From: Chitinophaga sp. SYP-B3965
GTDB lineage: Bacteria > Bacteroidota > Bacteroidia > Chitinophagales > Chitinophagaceae
Direction of reading: 5' to 3'
NCBI RefSeq assembly: GCF_009647655.1
Contig: NZ_WJFD01000004.1
Location: forward strand, 124,001-188,000
Length of the DNA: 64,000 nucleotides
Positions within the stretch are counted from its first letter, which is position 1, and each line of letters starts with the position of its first letter. The notes under the pieces were generated by a model that had not been told where the DNA came from, ran no database searches, and was given only the letters and a program-made list of their open reading frames with translations. Shown one piece after another: positions 54,454-63,452 of the stretch. The translations under genes and the position numbers were made by a program.

Positions 54454-55467
54454 ATGACGCGCTTGAAATACAGGATATCCATATGGCTGATCATGTGCTG
54501 CACAGCAACCGGTTCTTTGCAGGCACAGCAGAATGTGCAGTTCAGTCAATATGTATTCAACGGACTCAGTGTAAATCCTGCCTATGCAGGTTATAAGGGA
54601 GACTGGTACCTCAATACCATTTACCGGCATCAATGGGTAGGGATCCCTGGCGCTCCGCGCACAGGCGCCATCTCTGTAGACGGGCTCACCAATGCAAAAG
54701 ATGACAAGGTGGGCGTAGGGTTACAGGTGATGTTTGATAAACTTGGGCCGCAGGAAGCACTGTCTGCCTATGCTTCCTACTCTTACCGCATTCCATTGGA
54801 TGATGCAGATACCAGGCGTTTATGCATTGGTTTAGGTGCTGGCATCACGCAGTATTCGATAGATGGGAAGGCGCTGACCTATGTAGACGATCTGGATGAA
54901 GCCATCCCTGCCGGCAAAACATCCGTACGTATTCCGGATGCACGTTTTGGTGTGTATTACTACACGTCTTCTTTTTATGCAGGTGTTTCCGTGATGGACC
55001 TTTTCTCTTTGTATACAGACAATAGTAAATATTACTGGAACGGTTACAGTTATAAGGTGATCAAAAAAACACAACACATGTACCTCACCACAGGTTTCCT
55101 GTGGAAGCTGTCTGAACACCTGCAATTAAAACCATCCCTGTTAGTGAAAGAAGATTTCAAGGGGCCTACCAATGTAGACCTCAATGCTTTCCTGCTGATA
55201 GAGGATAAGATCTGGCTGGGTGCCTCCTACCGTACAGGCATGCGTTTATGGAATAAACCACAACTGGAAAAGGGCCTTGATCCTATTGATGCTGCCAGTT
55301 TTATGGTGGAGTATTATGCAGGAGAACGTTTCCGTTTTGGTTATGCCTATGATCTTACGATCAATAAAATGGCCAGCCAGCAACAGGGCTCACATGAGAT
55401 CTCCATCGGCGTATTTTTCACGAATCGTAACAACCGTTTGCGGGTGAGCAGTCCGCGTTATTTCTAA
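54454..55467 (+). CDS. PorP/SprF family type IX secretion outer membrane protein
   Basis: 337-residue outer-membrane protein with signal peptide ending SLQAQ. The family opening is QFSQYVFNGLSVNPAYAGYKGDWYLNTIYRHQWVGIPGAPRTGAISVD, near-classical PorP/SprF. In Flavobacterium, SprF is needed for secretion of the giant adhesin SprB and lies beside it. Here the gene starts 17 bases after a CHU_C-bearing giant protein, the same arrangement. It probably attaches or secretes that protein specifically. Confidence 0.93.
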   Translation: MTRLKYRISIWLIMCCTATGSLQAQQNVQFSQYVFNGLSVNPAYAGYKGDWYLNTIYRHQWVGIPGAPRTGAISVDGLTNAKDDKVGVGLQVMFDKLGPQEALSAYASYSYRIPLDDADTRRLCIGLGAGITQYSIDGKALTYVDDLDEAIPAGKTSVRIPDARFGVYYYTSSFYAGVSVMDLFSLYTDNSKYYWNGYSYKVIKKTQHMYLTTGFLWKLSEHLQLKPSLLVKEDFKGPTNVDLNAFLLIEDKIWLGASYRTGMRLWNKPQLEKGLDPIDAASFMVEYYAGERFRFGYAYDLTINKMASQQQGSHEISIGVFFTNRNNRLRVSSPRYF

Positions 55468-55482
55468 TTGTAAAAGCGAACT

Positions 55483-57318
55483 ATGTTCTTGAGACGCAGC
55501 ATTATCATTGTATTTATTGTATGGGGTGCATCTGCGAATGCGCAGGAACAACGTTCCCTGCAACAGCGGGCGGATGCGCATTTTCAACGTGCGGAATATG
55601 CACCCGCAGCTGCATTATATGAAGTGATCGTACGGAAGGAACCATCTGCAGCGATCATGGAAAAGCTGGCCACTTCTTACAGGGCCGTCAATAAATATGA
55701 AGCCGCCGCAGGATGGTATGAAAAACTATTACAACAGCCCGGTGCGGCAACCATCAATAAAAAATACTATGGAGATATGCTGAAAAGCATGGGGCAATAT
55801 GAAGCCGCTAAAGTACAATACGCTTCAGACCCTGCTGCAAAAACACTGATAGCCGGTTGTGATTCTGCATTGATCTGGTTGCAAAACCCGGTACCCTTGC
55901 AATGGCAGGACCTTACTGCCCTCAATACGCCCAATAGTGATTGGGGAACGGTGAAGTATGGAGATAAAATTGTTTTTGTATCAGACCGGGGAATGAATAA
56001 ACGCACGTATAAACGCAACAAACATCCTTTTCTTAAATTGTATACAGCAGCACCCAATGGCGCGTATGTAAGTTCTTTCAGTTATGCCATGGACCATTTC
56101 CCCTATCATTCAGGCCCGGTATGTTTTTCAAAGAACCAGGATACGGCATGGCTCACCGTTACGCATCCATGGAAAGTGAATTTTGAAAAAGCAGAACGCC
56201 CTGCTGTATATGGCAACCGCAGGCTTGAATTACTCACCTATGTAAGAAAAGGTGCTACCTGGACTTTGCTGGCTCCCTTTCCCTATAATAATGTGGCTGC
56301 TTTCTCATTAGGCCATGCGGCTATCAGTAATGATGGTAATACACTTTATTATACATCAGACCAGCCGGGTGGTATTGGGCAAACAGACATCTGGTATAGT
56401 ACCCGGATGGGAGATGGAAGCTGGTCTGCACCCATCAACTGTGGCCCGCAGATCAATACAACGGAAGCAGAAGAATTTCCGGTAATAGCGAGTGATGGTA
56501 CTTTATATTTTTCCAGTAAAGGGCATGCAGGAATGGGAGGGTTTGATGTGTTTGCTGCAAAGGGTTTAGGTAAAGAATGGGGTACGCTGGTGAATATGCG
56601 TTTCCCTGTAAACTCCTCCGCAGATGATTTTTCTTTCATGATAGATGAACAATCCCGCGGGTATTTATCTTCTAACCGCAAAGGAGGGATGGGTGATGAT
56701 GATATCTATGCTTTCAAAATGGAAGTGAGCAGTACGCCATGGCAACAACCAGTTAAAAAAGTACAGATCCTTGCTGTAACAGTAATTCCACCGACGGATG
56801 CCATTACATTGATCAAACAACCATCTAAAGAAAGGCAATGGACAGGAACCAATTATCTCGTATTAGACAGTGGCAGCAAGTATACCGTAGAAGCATATAA
56901 GGGAAACCAGAAAGCGTTGCCGGTGGAAGTACCAGCTTCTGATGACGATACCATTCATGTAACGCTTTACTTAAATGATGAAGAGCTGGCCATTTATTAC
57001 GACTACAATAAAAGTTTCATCCGCACAGATGCAGCTGCCATATTAGATAAGCTGGTAATAATGCTTAATGAAAACCCAACTACTACCGTATTACTCACGG
57101 CACATACAGATGCAAGGGGCAGTGATGATTATAATATGGCCTTATCCCGCCAGCGGGCAGAGAAAGCAAAAGAATACCTGCTGCAAAAAGGTATTCCCGC
57201 CGGCAGGATCACCACTAATTTCCAGGGAAAAAGAGTCCTTAGCGAACATTGTGCCCCTTGTGAGGAAGCCCAACATCAACGCAATCGGAGAACAAATATC
57301 CAAATTATCAAAAAATAA
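55483..57318 (+). CDS. OmpA-family protein with TPR and PD40 repeats
   Basis: 611 residues, signal peptide MFLRRSIIIVFIVWGASANA without a lipobox. N-terminal TPR-like helices at about 20-115 (ADAHFQRAEYAPAAALYEVIV, YEAAAGWYEKLL). PD40/WD40-like beta-propeller repeats at about 130-410 (GDKIVFVSDRG, GNTLYYTSDQPGGIGQTDIW, GTLYFSSKGHAGMGGFDVF, GYLSSNRKGGMGDDDIY). C-terminal OmpA domain with TDARGSDDYNMALSRQRAEKAKEYL and RRTNIQI, which binds peptidoglycan. This resembles PorE-type anchors of the type IX machinery, and it is 15 bases behind the PorP/SprF gene, so it should tether that complex to the wall. Confidence 0.9.
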   Translation: MFLRRSIIIVFIVWGASANAQEQRSLQQRADAHFQRAEYAPAAALYEVIVRKEPSAAIMEKLATSYRAVNKYEAAAGWYEKLLQQPGAATINKKYYGDMLKSMGQYEAAKVQYASDPAAKTLIAGCDSALIWLQNPVPLQWQDLTALNTPNSDWGTVKYGDKIVFVSDRGMNKRTYKRNKHPFLKLYTAAPNGAYVSSFSYAMDHFPYHSGPVCFSKNQDTAWLTVTHPWKVNFEKAERPAVYGNRRLELLTYVRKGATWTLLAPFPYNNVAAFSLGHAAISNDGNTLYYTSDQPGGIGQTDIWYSTRMGDGSWSAPINCGPQINTTEAEEFPVIASDGTLYFSSKGHAGMGGFDVFAAKGLGKEWGTLVNMRFPVNSSADDFSFMIDEQSRGYLSSNRKGGMGDDDIYAFKMEVSSTPWQQPVKKVQILAVTVIPPTDAITLIKQPSKERQWTGTNYLVLDSGSKYTVEAYKGNQKALPVEVPASDDDTIHVTLYLNDEELAIYYDYNKSFIRTDAAAILDKLVIMLNENPTTTVLLTAHTDARGSDDYNMALSRQRAEKAKEYLLQKGIPAGRITTNFQGKRVLSEHCAPCEEAQHQRNRRTNIQIIKK

Positions 57319-57359
57319 TGCGCTCATAATCAATGCATAGCGAAATTATTATACTGGTA

Positions 57360-57391
57360 TTTGGTTTATAACATAAACTACTTTACTTTTG
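57360..57391 (+). promoter_or_regulatory. Promoter of the second TonB receptor gene
   Basis: TTTG at 57360-57363, 20-base spacer, TACTTTTG at 57384-57391. Full-consensus Bacteroidota promoter, 23 bases before the ATG. Confidence 0.75.
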
Positions 57392-57414
57392 GTTCACAAA
57401 CCTAATCTAACTAT

Positions 57415-59571
57415 ATGTTTAAGTTATTCCCAACCCTGATCTTCTTCACCTGCATTCCCCTGCTGTTGCAAGCCCAGTCGACAATAAGCGGTAAGGTAAC
57501 AGATGCAAAAAAGAGACCGCTTGCCGGCGTGAACATCAGCATCAAAGGTTCTTATGATGGAACTACCAGTGCTAAAGACGGCACCTTTTCCTTTTCCAGT
57601 ACTGCTAATGGAGAAAGGATCATCACAGCCAGCCTCACCGGTTATCAGTCCCTTGAAATAAAAGCAGAGCTGGGCACGGCACAACAGTTTATCCTGGTAT
57701 TAAAAGAAACGGTGAACCAGTTAAACATGGTCACCATCTCGGCAGGGAGTTTTGAAGCCAGCGATGAAAAGAAGAACACTGTATTGAAACCGCTGGATAT
57801 TGTAACTACTGCCGGTGCCAATGCAGATATCGTAAGTGCCTTGAAAACATTACCCGGCGCACAACAGGTAGGAGAGAAGGAAGGTCTTTTTGTAAGAGGT
57901 GGCACCGGTTACGAAACGCAAACTTTTATTGACGGGATGATGGTGCGGAATGCATTTTTCAGCGGTATGCCGGATTTTGCGGCACGCGGCAGGTTCTCCC
58001 CATTCCTCTTTAAAGGCACCACTTTCAGCAGTGGCGGTTATTCCGCACAATACGGACAGGGCTTATCTTCTGCGCTGGTATTGGAATCCACTGATCTACC
58101 GGAGCGTTCTTCTTATTCCTTAGGTATCGGTAGCGTAGGTCCCAGCGTTGGTGTGGACATTCTGACGAAGGACAAAAAGAAAGCCTACGGTTTTGAAGCA
58201 GATTACTTCAATCTCTCTCCTTATTACAAACTGATGCCTCAGAAGCAGGACCCTACCATTGCCCCACAGGGCACAAATGGTTCTGCTAACTATCGTTTAA
58301 AAACATCCAAGACGGGTATGCTGAAGATCTTTGTTACCGGCAGCTACCAGCGTTTTGGATTTGAAGGAGAGAGTTTGGAGTACCCCGGTTTTAAAGAAGC
58401 ATTTGAACTGGAAAGTTTCAATGTGTACACGAACATCAACTACAAAGAAAACCTGGGCAAGGGCTGGCGTATGAACCTCGGTACTTCTTACAGCACCAAT
58501 CGGGACAGGATCTATATGGACACGATCAATAAAGTACCTGCGCCCACCCGCATCAAAGCACGGCAGGACCTCAGCCAGGTAAGGCTGATGTTCACAAAGG
58601 GATTGGGGAAATTCTCCGTACTCCGTATTGGTAGTGAGTATCAGTATGGCGATGAACGTTCCCGCTTTAATGAATTTGATGCAAATTATGTGGATGGCTA
58701 TACAGCAGGTTTCGTGGAGAGTGATGTGTATTTTACACCGCGCTTTGTAGGCCGGTTTGGAGCAAGATATGAGTACACTTCTATACTGGCGAAAGCAAGT
58801 ATTGCACCGCGGGCATCACTGGCCTACAAGCTGGATAATAAAAGCCAGGTAGCATTTGCTTACGGGGATTTTTATCAGAAGCCGGAACCGCAATACCTGC
58901 GCTTTACACATGAGTTGGGGTTCATGAAAGCCACGCATTACATTGCCAGTTACCAGCGCCTCGCACAATTCTACACCTTCCGTGCAGAGGTTTTTTATAA
59001 GAAGTATCACGATCTCCTGAAAACCACACCGGATTATAATAACAATGGTACGGGTTATGCTAAAGGACTGGAGATCTTTTGGAGAGACAGGAAGTCCATT
59101 AAAAATGCAGATTACTGGATCTCTTATTCTTACCTGGATACCAAACGGGATTACCTGAACTATCCATTTGAAGTGCAGCCAGATTTTGCCGCCAAACATA
59201 CGGCTACACTGGTGTACAAACATTACATCCCATCCACCCAACTGAACCTGGGTGCAACGTATACATTTGCCACCGGCAGGCCTTATTACAATCCCAATCG
59301 CCCGGAAAGTGAATTCATGAAAGATCGTACGAGGTCTTTGAATACACTCAGCATGAATGTGAACTACCTTACTTCCATCGGAAAAGCATTTACCGTATTC
59401 GTATTCACCATGACCAATGTACTGGGGAATGACCAGGAGTATGGATTCCGTTATTCTTCGGACAAGTTGCGCCGTAATATGGTGGGGCCTATGGCACCGC
59501 GGTTCTTTTACCTGGGCATGTTCATGAGCTTTGGTATTGACCGCCGCCAGGAACAAATAGACAGACAATAA
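57415..59571 (+). CDS. TonB-dependent outer membrane receptor with carboxypeptidase-like domain
   Basis: 718 residues, signal peptide ending LLLQAQ. The carboxypeptidase-regulatory-like domain is at about 23-105 (STISGKVTDAKKRPLAGVNISIKGS), with the plug at about 130-230 (IVSALKTLPGAQQVGEKEGLFVRGGTGYETQTFIDGM). A shorter barrel of 480 residues follows, ending YLGMFMSFGID, with no SusD partner. It is followed 26 bases later by a small secreted helical-repeat protein and then a winged-helix regulator, a module that recurs in Bacteroidota. The transported ligand is unknown. Confidence 0.9.
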   Translation: MFKLFPTLIFFTCIPLLLQAQSTISGKVTDAKKRPLAGVNISIKGSYDGTTSAKDGTFSFSSTANGERIITASLTGYQSLEIKAELGTAQQFILVLKETVNQLNMVTISAGSFEASDEKKNTVLKPLDIVTTAGANADIVSALKTLPGAQQVGEKEGLFVRGGTGYETQTFIDGMMVRNAFFSGMPDFAARGRFSPFLFKGTTFSSGGYSAQYGQGLSSALVLESTDLPERSSYSLGIGSVGPSVGVDILTKDKKKAYGFEADYFNLSPYYKLMPQKQDPTIAPQGTNGSANYRLKTSKTGMLKIFVTGSYQRFGFEGESLEYPGFKEAFELESFNVYTNINYKENLGKGWRMNLGTSYSTNRDRIYMDTINKVPAPTRIKARQDLSQVRLMFTKGLGKFSVLRIGSEYQYGDERSRFNEFDANYVDGYTAGFVESDVYFTPRFVGRFGARYEYTSILAKASIAPRASLAYKLDNKSQVAFAYGDFYQKPEPQYLRFTHELGFMKATHYIASYQRLAQFYTFRAEVFYKKYHDLLKTTPDYNNNGTGYAKGLEIFWRDRKSIKNADYWISYSYLDTKRDYLNYPFEVQPDFAAKHTATLVYKHYIPSTQLNLGATYTFATGRPYYNPNRPESEFMKDRTRSLNTLSMNVNYLTSIGKAFTVFVFTMTNVLGNDQEYGFRYSSDKLRRNMVGPMAPRFFYLGMFMSFGIDRRQEQIDRQ

Positions 59572-59597
59572 TTCATCTTCTTAAAATCTACAATCAT

Positions 59598-60248
59598 ATG
59601 AAACAAATCCTTTTTTCTCTTTTAATGGTTACCGGGATCACATTTGCCGCCCAGGCCCAGAGTGAACAATACCAGCAAGCCATGAATCAGCAGGTAGCCC
59701 TGCTGGACAGTGCCAGCTATTTTACACAGGGCGGCACGCAGCAGCTGGCCAATACATTTGAACGGATCGCTGAAGCGGAAAAAACGCAATGGCTGCCGTA
59801 TTATTATGCAGCTTACTGCCGCGTAAATGAGGCTTTTCTTACAACAGATAAAAGTAAAGTAGACGAAATAACGGATAAGGCTCAACTGAATATTGAAAAA
59901 GCATCCGCATTGAAAGGAAAGGATTCAGAGATCAGTTGTATATTGTCCCTTATCGCATCCGCCCGCATAGGCGTGGATCCGATGACCCGCGGTATGAAAT
60001 ACGGTATGGAATCCGGTCAGCACCTGGAAGAGGCCAAAAAGCTGAACCCGGAGAATCCAAGGGTGCCCATGCTGGAAGGCCAGGCCTTACTGTATACACC
60101 GGAAGCTTTTGGCGGCAGCAAATCAAAAGCAAAAGAAAAATTTGAAGAGGCCCTGTTAAAATTCGCAGCGGATAAACCAGGAGATAAGATCACACCGCAT
60201 TGGGGTGAAGCTTATACAAAGATGCTCATGACGGAGCTCAGCAAATAA
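59598..60248 (+). CDS. Secreted TPR-like protein next to the TonB receptor
   Basis: 216 residues, signal peptide MKQILFSLLMVTGITFAAQAQ. The remainder is helical with TPR-like spacing (ANTFERIAEAEKTQWLPYYYAAYCRVNEAFL, GQHLEEAKKLNPENPRVPMLEGQALLYTPEAFGGSKSKAKEKFEEALLKF). It is periplasmic and probably assists the receptor or senses its ligand. Same transcript as the receptor (26-base gap). A perfect 12-bp hairpin follows. Confidence 0.75.
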   Translation: MKQILFSLLMVTGITFAAQAQSEQYQQAMNQQVALLDSASYFTQGGTQQLANTFERIAEAEKTQWLPYYYAAYCRVNEAFLTTDKSKVDEITDKAQLNIEKASALKGKDSEISCILSLIASARIGVDPMTRGMKYGMESGQHLEEAKKLNPENPRVPMLEGQALLYTPEAFGGSKSKAKEKFEEALLKFAADKPGDKITPHWGEAYTKMLMTELSK

Positions 60249-60255
60249 ATTATTA

Positions 60256-60290
60256 CAGCATACAGGCGGGTGGTCCTTGCCTGTATGCTG
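60256..60290 (+). terminator. Perfect 12-bp hairpin, weak T-tract
   Basis: CAGCATACAGGC, 11-base loop, GCCTGTATGCTG. The following sequence is ATTCCATCTTTT, so termination is likely partial. It stands between the receptor module and the regulator gene. Confidence 0.55.
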
Positions 60291-60319
60291 ATTCCATCTT
60301 TTACACGCAACTGAACTAA

Positions 60320-60616
60320 ATGGACTTTAAAGAATTGGATCCGGTGTTACATTCCCAGCTACGGCTGGCGGTGATGTCTGTATTGATCAGCGAACAGGAA
60401 GCAGAATTTACGCATCTGAAAGAAAAAACAAATGCTACGGCAGGCAACCTGAGCGTGCAGATCAATAAATTAAAAGATGTGGAATATATTGAAGTACACA
60501 AGCAATTCAAGGATAATTATCCGCAAACGATCTGTAAGATCACACCCAAAGGAGTGAAAGCATTTCAGGGATATGTAAAGTCTATACAATCCTATTTGCA
60601 TACCGGTAAAAAGTAA
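60320..60616 (+). CDS. Winged-helix transcriptional regulator (HTH_34 type)
   Basis: 98 residues, a compact winged helix related to MarR/ArsR folds. Segments: LHSQLRLAVMSVLISEQEAEFTHLKEKTNATAGNLSVQINKLKDVEYIEVHK (helices 2-4, recognition helix NLSVQINKL) and the wing KITPKGVKAFQGYVKSIQ. No cysteine or metal-binding pattern. The position beside a TonB receptor and its TPR partner suggests it regulates that module. Confidence 0.85.
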   Translation: MDFKELDPVLHSQLRLAVMSVLISEQEAEFTHLKEKTNATAGNLSVQINKLKDVEYIEVHKQFKDNYPQTICKITPKGVKAFQGYVKSIQSYLHTGKK

Positions 60617-60676
60617 CGTCACTGTTACATCAATGCAGCGTAAACCCCTATCTTCATTATCTTAAAGACACAGATA

Positions 60677-61522
60677 ATGGAACTTGTTGACCATACCCTG
60701 AAAGTGGCTCCTACGGCCGCTCTTGTGCTATACCATGCACGCTCGTTATATGAAAGTGGCCCAGCAAAAGCCTACTACTCCCATATTGATTTCAGTGATA
60801 TTCAATCGCTTTCCGAAAAGATGGAAGCATCGTATAAAGACCTCGGCTATACGGTAATGTGCCGCAAGCGTTTTATCCGTTATTTGCTGGAACAGAATTT
60901 ATCGGAAGATGCTCCGGTACAGGTGTGTATTTTGGGAGCAGGCCTTGATCCGATCTCTTTTCATCTGCTGGAAGAATATGATAATGCCGTCACGCATATT
61001 TTTGAAGTGGATATGGACCATATGGATATGAAAGCGCAACTTTTTGAGCGTTTGCTGCCGGGCAATAAAAAAGTGGATTTTATTCAGGCGGATATCACAG
61101 ATACCCTGCATTTGCTGGATCGCCTCCGCGATGCGGGGTATTCTTCTGAATTGCCTGCGCTGGTGATTTTGGAAGGAGTGGTGCCTTATATTCCCGATGA
61201 ACAGTTCCTCAATATCATGCAGTTGTTCAGGACCCCGAATAAAACGAACCTGGTATTGATGGATTACATACTCCCGGAAGAGTATCTGCCGGATAGTGCT
61301 TTGCCGGCTTACTTTGCTATAAAGAAAGGCCTTGAATCTTTTACCGGATGCAGCCTATCTGCTTATGCCCGCCAGCAGGTATTTAACATGGTAGCCATTT
61401 TACACGGAGATGTTGCCAGCGTTGATTCCATGCAGGACGTGGAATTCAAGCTCAATGGCCGGAATGAGGTGTATTATGAAGATGGAGAAGGTTTAATTGA
61501 AATGATATCGTTCTACATCTGA
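60677..61522 (+). CDS. SAM-dependent methyltransferase, leucine carboxymethyltransferase family
   Basis: 281 residues, cytoplasmic. The SAM-binding strand is VCILGAGLDPISFHL (the family's GAGLD motif) around residues 85-100, with FEVDMDHMDMKAQ and LVILEGVVPYIPDEQ, all signatures of the LCM/PPM-type (TIGR00027-like) methyltransferases. These act on carboxyl groups or small polyketide-like metabolites; the substrate here is unknown. It converges with pdxA with one base between the stops, leaving no room for a terminator. Confidence 0.85.
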   Translation: MELVDHTLKVAPTAALVLYHARSLYESGPAKAYYSHIDFSDIQSLSEKMEASYKDLGYTVMCRKRFIRYLLEQNLSEDAPVQVCILGAGLDPISFHLLEEYDNAVTHIFEVDMDHMDMKAQLFERLLPGNKKVDFIQADITDTLHLLDRLRDAGYSSELPALVILEGVVPYIPDEQFLNIMQLFRTPNKTNLVLMDYILPEEYLPDSALPAYFAIKKGLESFTGCSLSAYARQQVFNMVAILHGDVASVDSMQDVEFKLNGRNEVYYEDGEGLIEMISFYI

Positions 61523-61523
61523 G

Positions 61524-62600
61524 TTACAGACCTTCTGATGCCAGTTCTGATTTCTTCAGCGGATTGCGGGTTGCTTCCGCATAATCTTCCCTTTGCATAA
61601 TGATGTCAATGCAGGTGTATACTGCCTGCCTGAAAGAGGCTTCGTCCGCCGTATTCTTACCGGCAATGTCAAATGCAGTACCGTGATCAGGAGAGGTGCG
61701 TACAATAGGAAGGCCTGCGGTGAAGTTGATCCCTTCTCCGGTGGCTAAAGATTTGAAAGGGATCAGGCCCTGGTCGTGATACATGGCCAGTACGCCATCG
61801 AACTTCCTGAACATTTCCCTTGCAAAGAAGGCATCTGCGCTGTAAGGGCCAAAACAAAGCAGGCCATTGTGTTTGGCTTGTTTGATGGCAGGGCCGATGT
61901 GTTTGATCTCTTCGTCGCCAATGAGACCTTCATCTCCGGCATGGGGGTTGAGGCCTAATACAGCAATACGGGGTTTATCTATTCCAAAATCCTTGATCAG
62001 GCTGTCCTTCATGATGTTCAGCTTGCTCAGGATATTTTCTTTCGTAACATATTTTGCGATCTCGGAAACGGGCACATGTTCCGTGAGCAGGCCCACGCGC
62101 ATGTTCTCTGCCGTCATGAACATCAGTACATCCTTGCTCTGGAAAGCATCCTGGAGGTAAGGCGTGTGACCGGTGAAATTGAAATCTGCACTTTGAATGT
62201 TCTTTTTATGGATAGGCGCTGTTACCAGGCCATCGATATCTTTATTTTTCAGGCATTCAATGGCCACTGCCAGGGAACGGGCGGCATACTTGCCACCAGT
62301 TTCGTTCAGGATGCCGGGAGTGATCTGCACTTCTTCTTCCCAGCAGTTGAAAACGCTCACCTGCTTTGGATTGAGACGGGAAAAATCTTTAATGCTCTGG
62401 TAATTGAAGTTGTTTTCGTTGAGGAGCTTCCGGTAGAAGTTCACCGTTTTGTTGGAAGCAAATATTACAGGCGTACATAGTTCCAGCATGCGCGGATCAG
62501 CGAAGGTCTTAATGATGATCTCAGTTCCAATGCTGTTAAGATCTCCAACGGAGATCCCGATCACGGGCCGGTTTATTTGTGCGGAGGCTGTTGTACTCAT
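61524..62600 (-). CDS. pdxA: 4-hydroxythreonine-4-phosphate dehydrogenase
   Basis: Oxidises and decarboxylates 4-phosphohydroxy-L-threonine in pyridoxal phosphate synthesis. 358 residues. Metal ligands: His in GHTPYLQDAF, His in the KHNGLLCFGPY/AMYHDQGLIPFK region, and the end TSPDHGTAFDIAGK. The N-terminal motif reads GDLNSIGTEIIIK where the E. coli type is GDPAGIGPE, a variation seen in Bacteroidota. Own promoter. It shares the region to the right with divergent rsmA. Confidence 0.93.
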   Translation of the reverse strand: MSTTASAQINRPVIGISVGDLNSIGTEIIIKTFADPRMLELCTPVIFASNKTVNFYRKLLNENNFNYQSIKDFSRLNPKQVSVFNCWEEEVQITPGILNETGGKYAARSLAVAIECLKNKDIDGLVTAPIHKKNIQSADFNFTGHTPYLQDAFQSKDVLMFMTAENMRVGLLTEHVPVSEIAKYVTKENILSKLNIMKDSLIKDFGIDKPRIAVLGLNPHAGDEGLIGDEEIKHIGPAIKQAKHNGLLCFGPYSADAFFAREMFRKFDGVLAMYHDQGLIPFKSLATGEGINFTAGLPIVRTSPDHGTAFDIAGKNTADEASFRQAVYTCIDIIMQREDYAEATRNPLKKSELASEGL

Positions 62601-62626
62601 GCGTTTTCCTTGTAAGAATATTCCAA

Positions 62627-62634
62627 CAAATATA
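62627..62634 (-). promoter_or_regulatory. -7 element of pdxA
   Basis: Minus-strand TATATTTG, perfect TAnnTTTG, 26 bases before the pdxA ATG at 62600. No clear -33. Confidence 0.5.
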
Positions 62635-62687
62635 CATGGAATTGTTGACAGATTAGGAGCGAGGCGGCCAAACTCGGTAGTATTCCT

Positions 62688-62695
62688 TAATTTTG
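62688..62695 (+). promoter_or_regulatory. -7 element just before rsmA
   Basis: TAATTTTG, perfect TAnnTTTG, only four bases before the rsmA ATG at 62700. If used, the mRNA would be leaderless or nearly so. Confidence 0.35.
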
Positions 62696-62699
62696 CGGG

Positions 62700-63452
62700 A
62701 TGTATACGCTAAAAAAATCACTGGGTCAGCATTTCCTTAAAGATGAGATCATCTGTAAACAGATCGTAGGATCGCTGCCTGTGGAAAAGGGTATGCAGGT
62801 TTTGGAAGTAGGGCCGGGGGCAGGTGCTATAACCAAATACCTCCTGGAGATCCCGGATATTCACTTCAAAGCCGTGGAACTGGATGCAGAAAAAGTGGAG
62901 TACCTGGAGAAAACATTTCCGGCCATCCGGGGCAAACTGGTACTGGATAGTTTCCTGGAAACACCGGTTCCTTTTGAAGGCCAGTTCTCCGTGATCGGGA
63001 ATTTCCCTTATAATATTTCCACACAGATCATGTTCCGGGTGCTGGACTGGAGAGCACAAGTACCCAGTGTGGTGGGCATGTTCCAGAAAGAAGTGGCGGT
63101 AAGGATAGCAGCAAAAGAAGGAAACAAGGACTATGGGATACTGAGCGTATTCCTGCAACGGTTCTATGATATAGAATTCCTCTTTGAAGTACATGAAGAT
63201 GCTTTTAATCCTCCGCCGAAAGTAAAATCAGGTGTGATCCGCCTTACCAGGCTGGAAAATCCGCTGGCTGTGAAGAGTGAAAAGAAGTTCACCCTGCTGG
63301 TGAAAACAGCATTTGGCCAGCGCCGTAAACAACTGCGCAATCCGCTGAAGGGATTTTTTGATAAGGAATATTTAAAGGAACCAATATTTACAAAAAGGGC
63401 AGAAGAGCTCACTGTAGCAGACTTCGTAGGCCTTTGCGAACACATGTTATGA
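62700..63452 (+). CDS. rsmA: 16S rRNA dimethyladenosine transferase
   Basis: KsgA/RsmA: dimethylates A1518 and A1519 (E. coli numbering) in helix 45 of 16S rRNA during small-subunit assembly. 250 residues. N-terminal KKSLGQHFLKDE; SAM motif VGPGAGAITKYLLE; catalytic NFPYNISTQI (N-P-Y motif); C-terminal four-helix part with FGQRRKQLRNPLKG. It overlaps the next gene by four bases (ATGA). Confidence 0.96.
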   Translation: MYTLKKSLGQHFLKDEIICKQIVGSLPVEKGMQVLEVGPGAGAITKYLLEIPDIHFKAVELDAEKVEYLEKTFPAIRGKLVLDSFLETPVPFEGQFSVIGNFPYNISTQIMFRVLDWRAQVPSVVGMFQKEVAVRIAAKEGNKDYGILSVFLQRFYDIEFLFEVHEDAFNPPPKVKSGVIRLTRLENPLAVKSEKKFTLLVKTAFGQRRKQLRNPLKGFFDKEYLKEPIFTKRAEELTVADFVGLCEHML

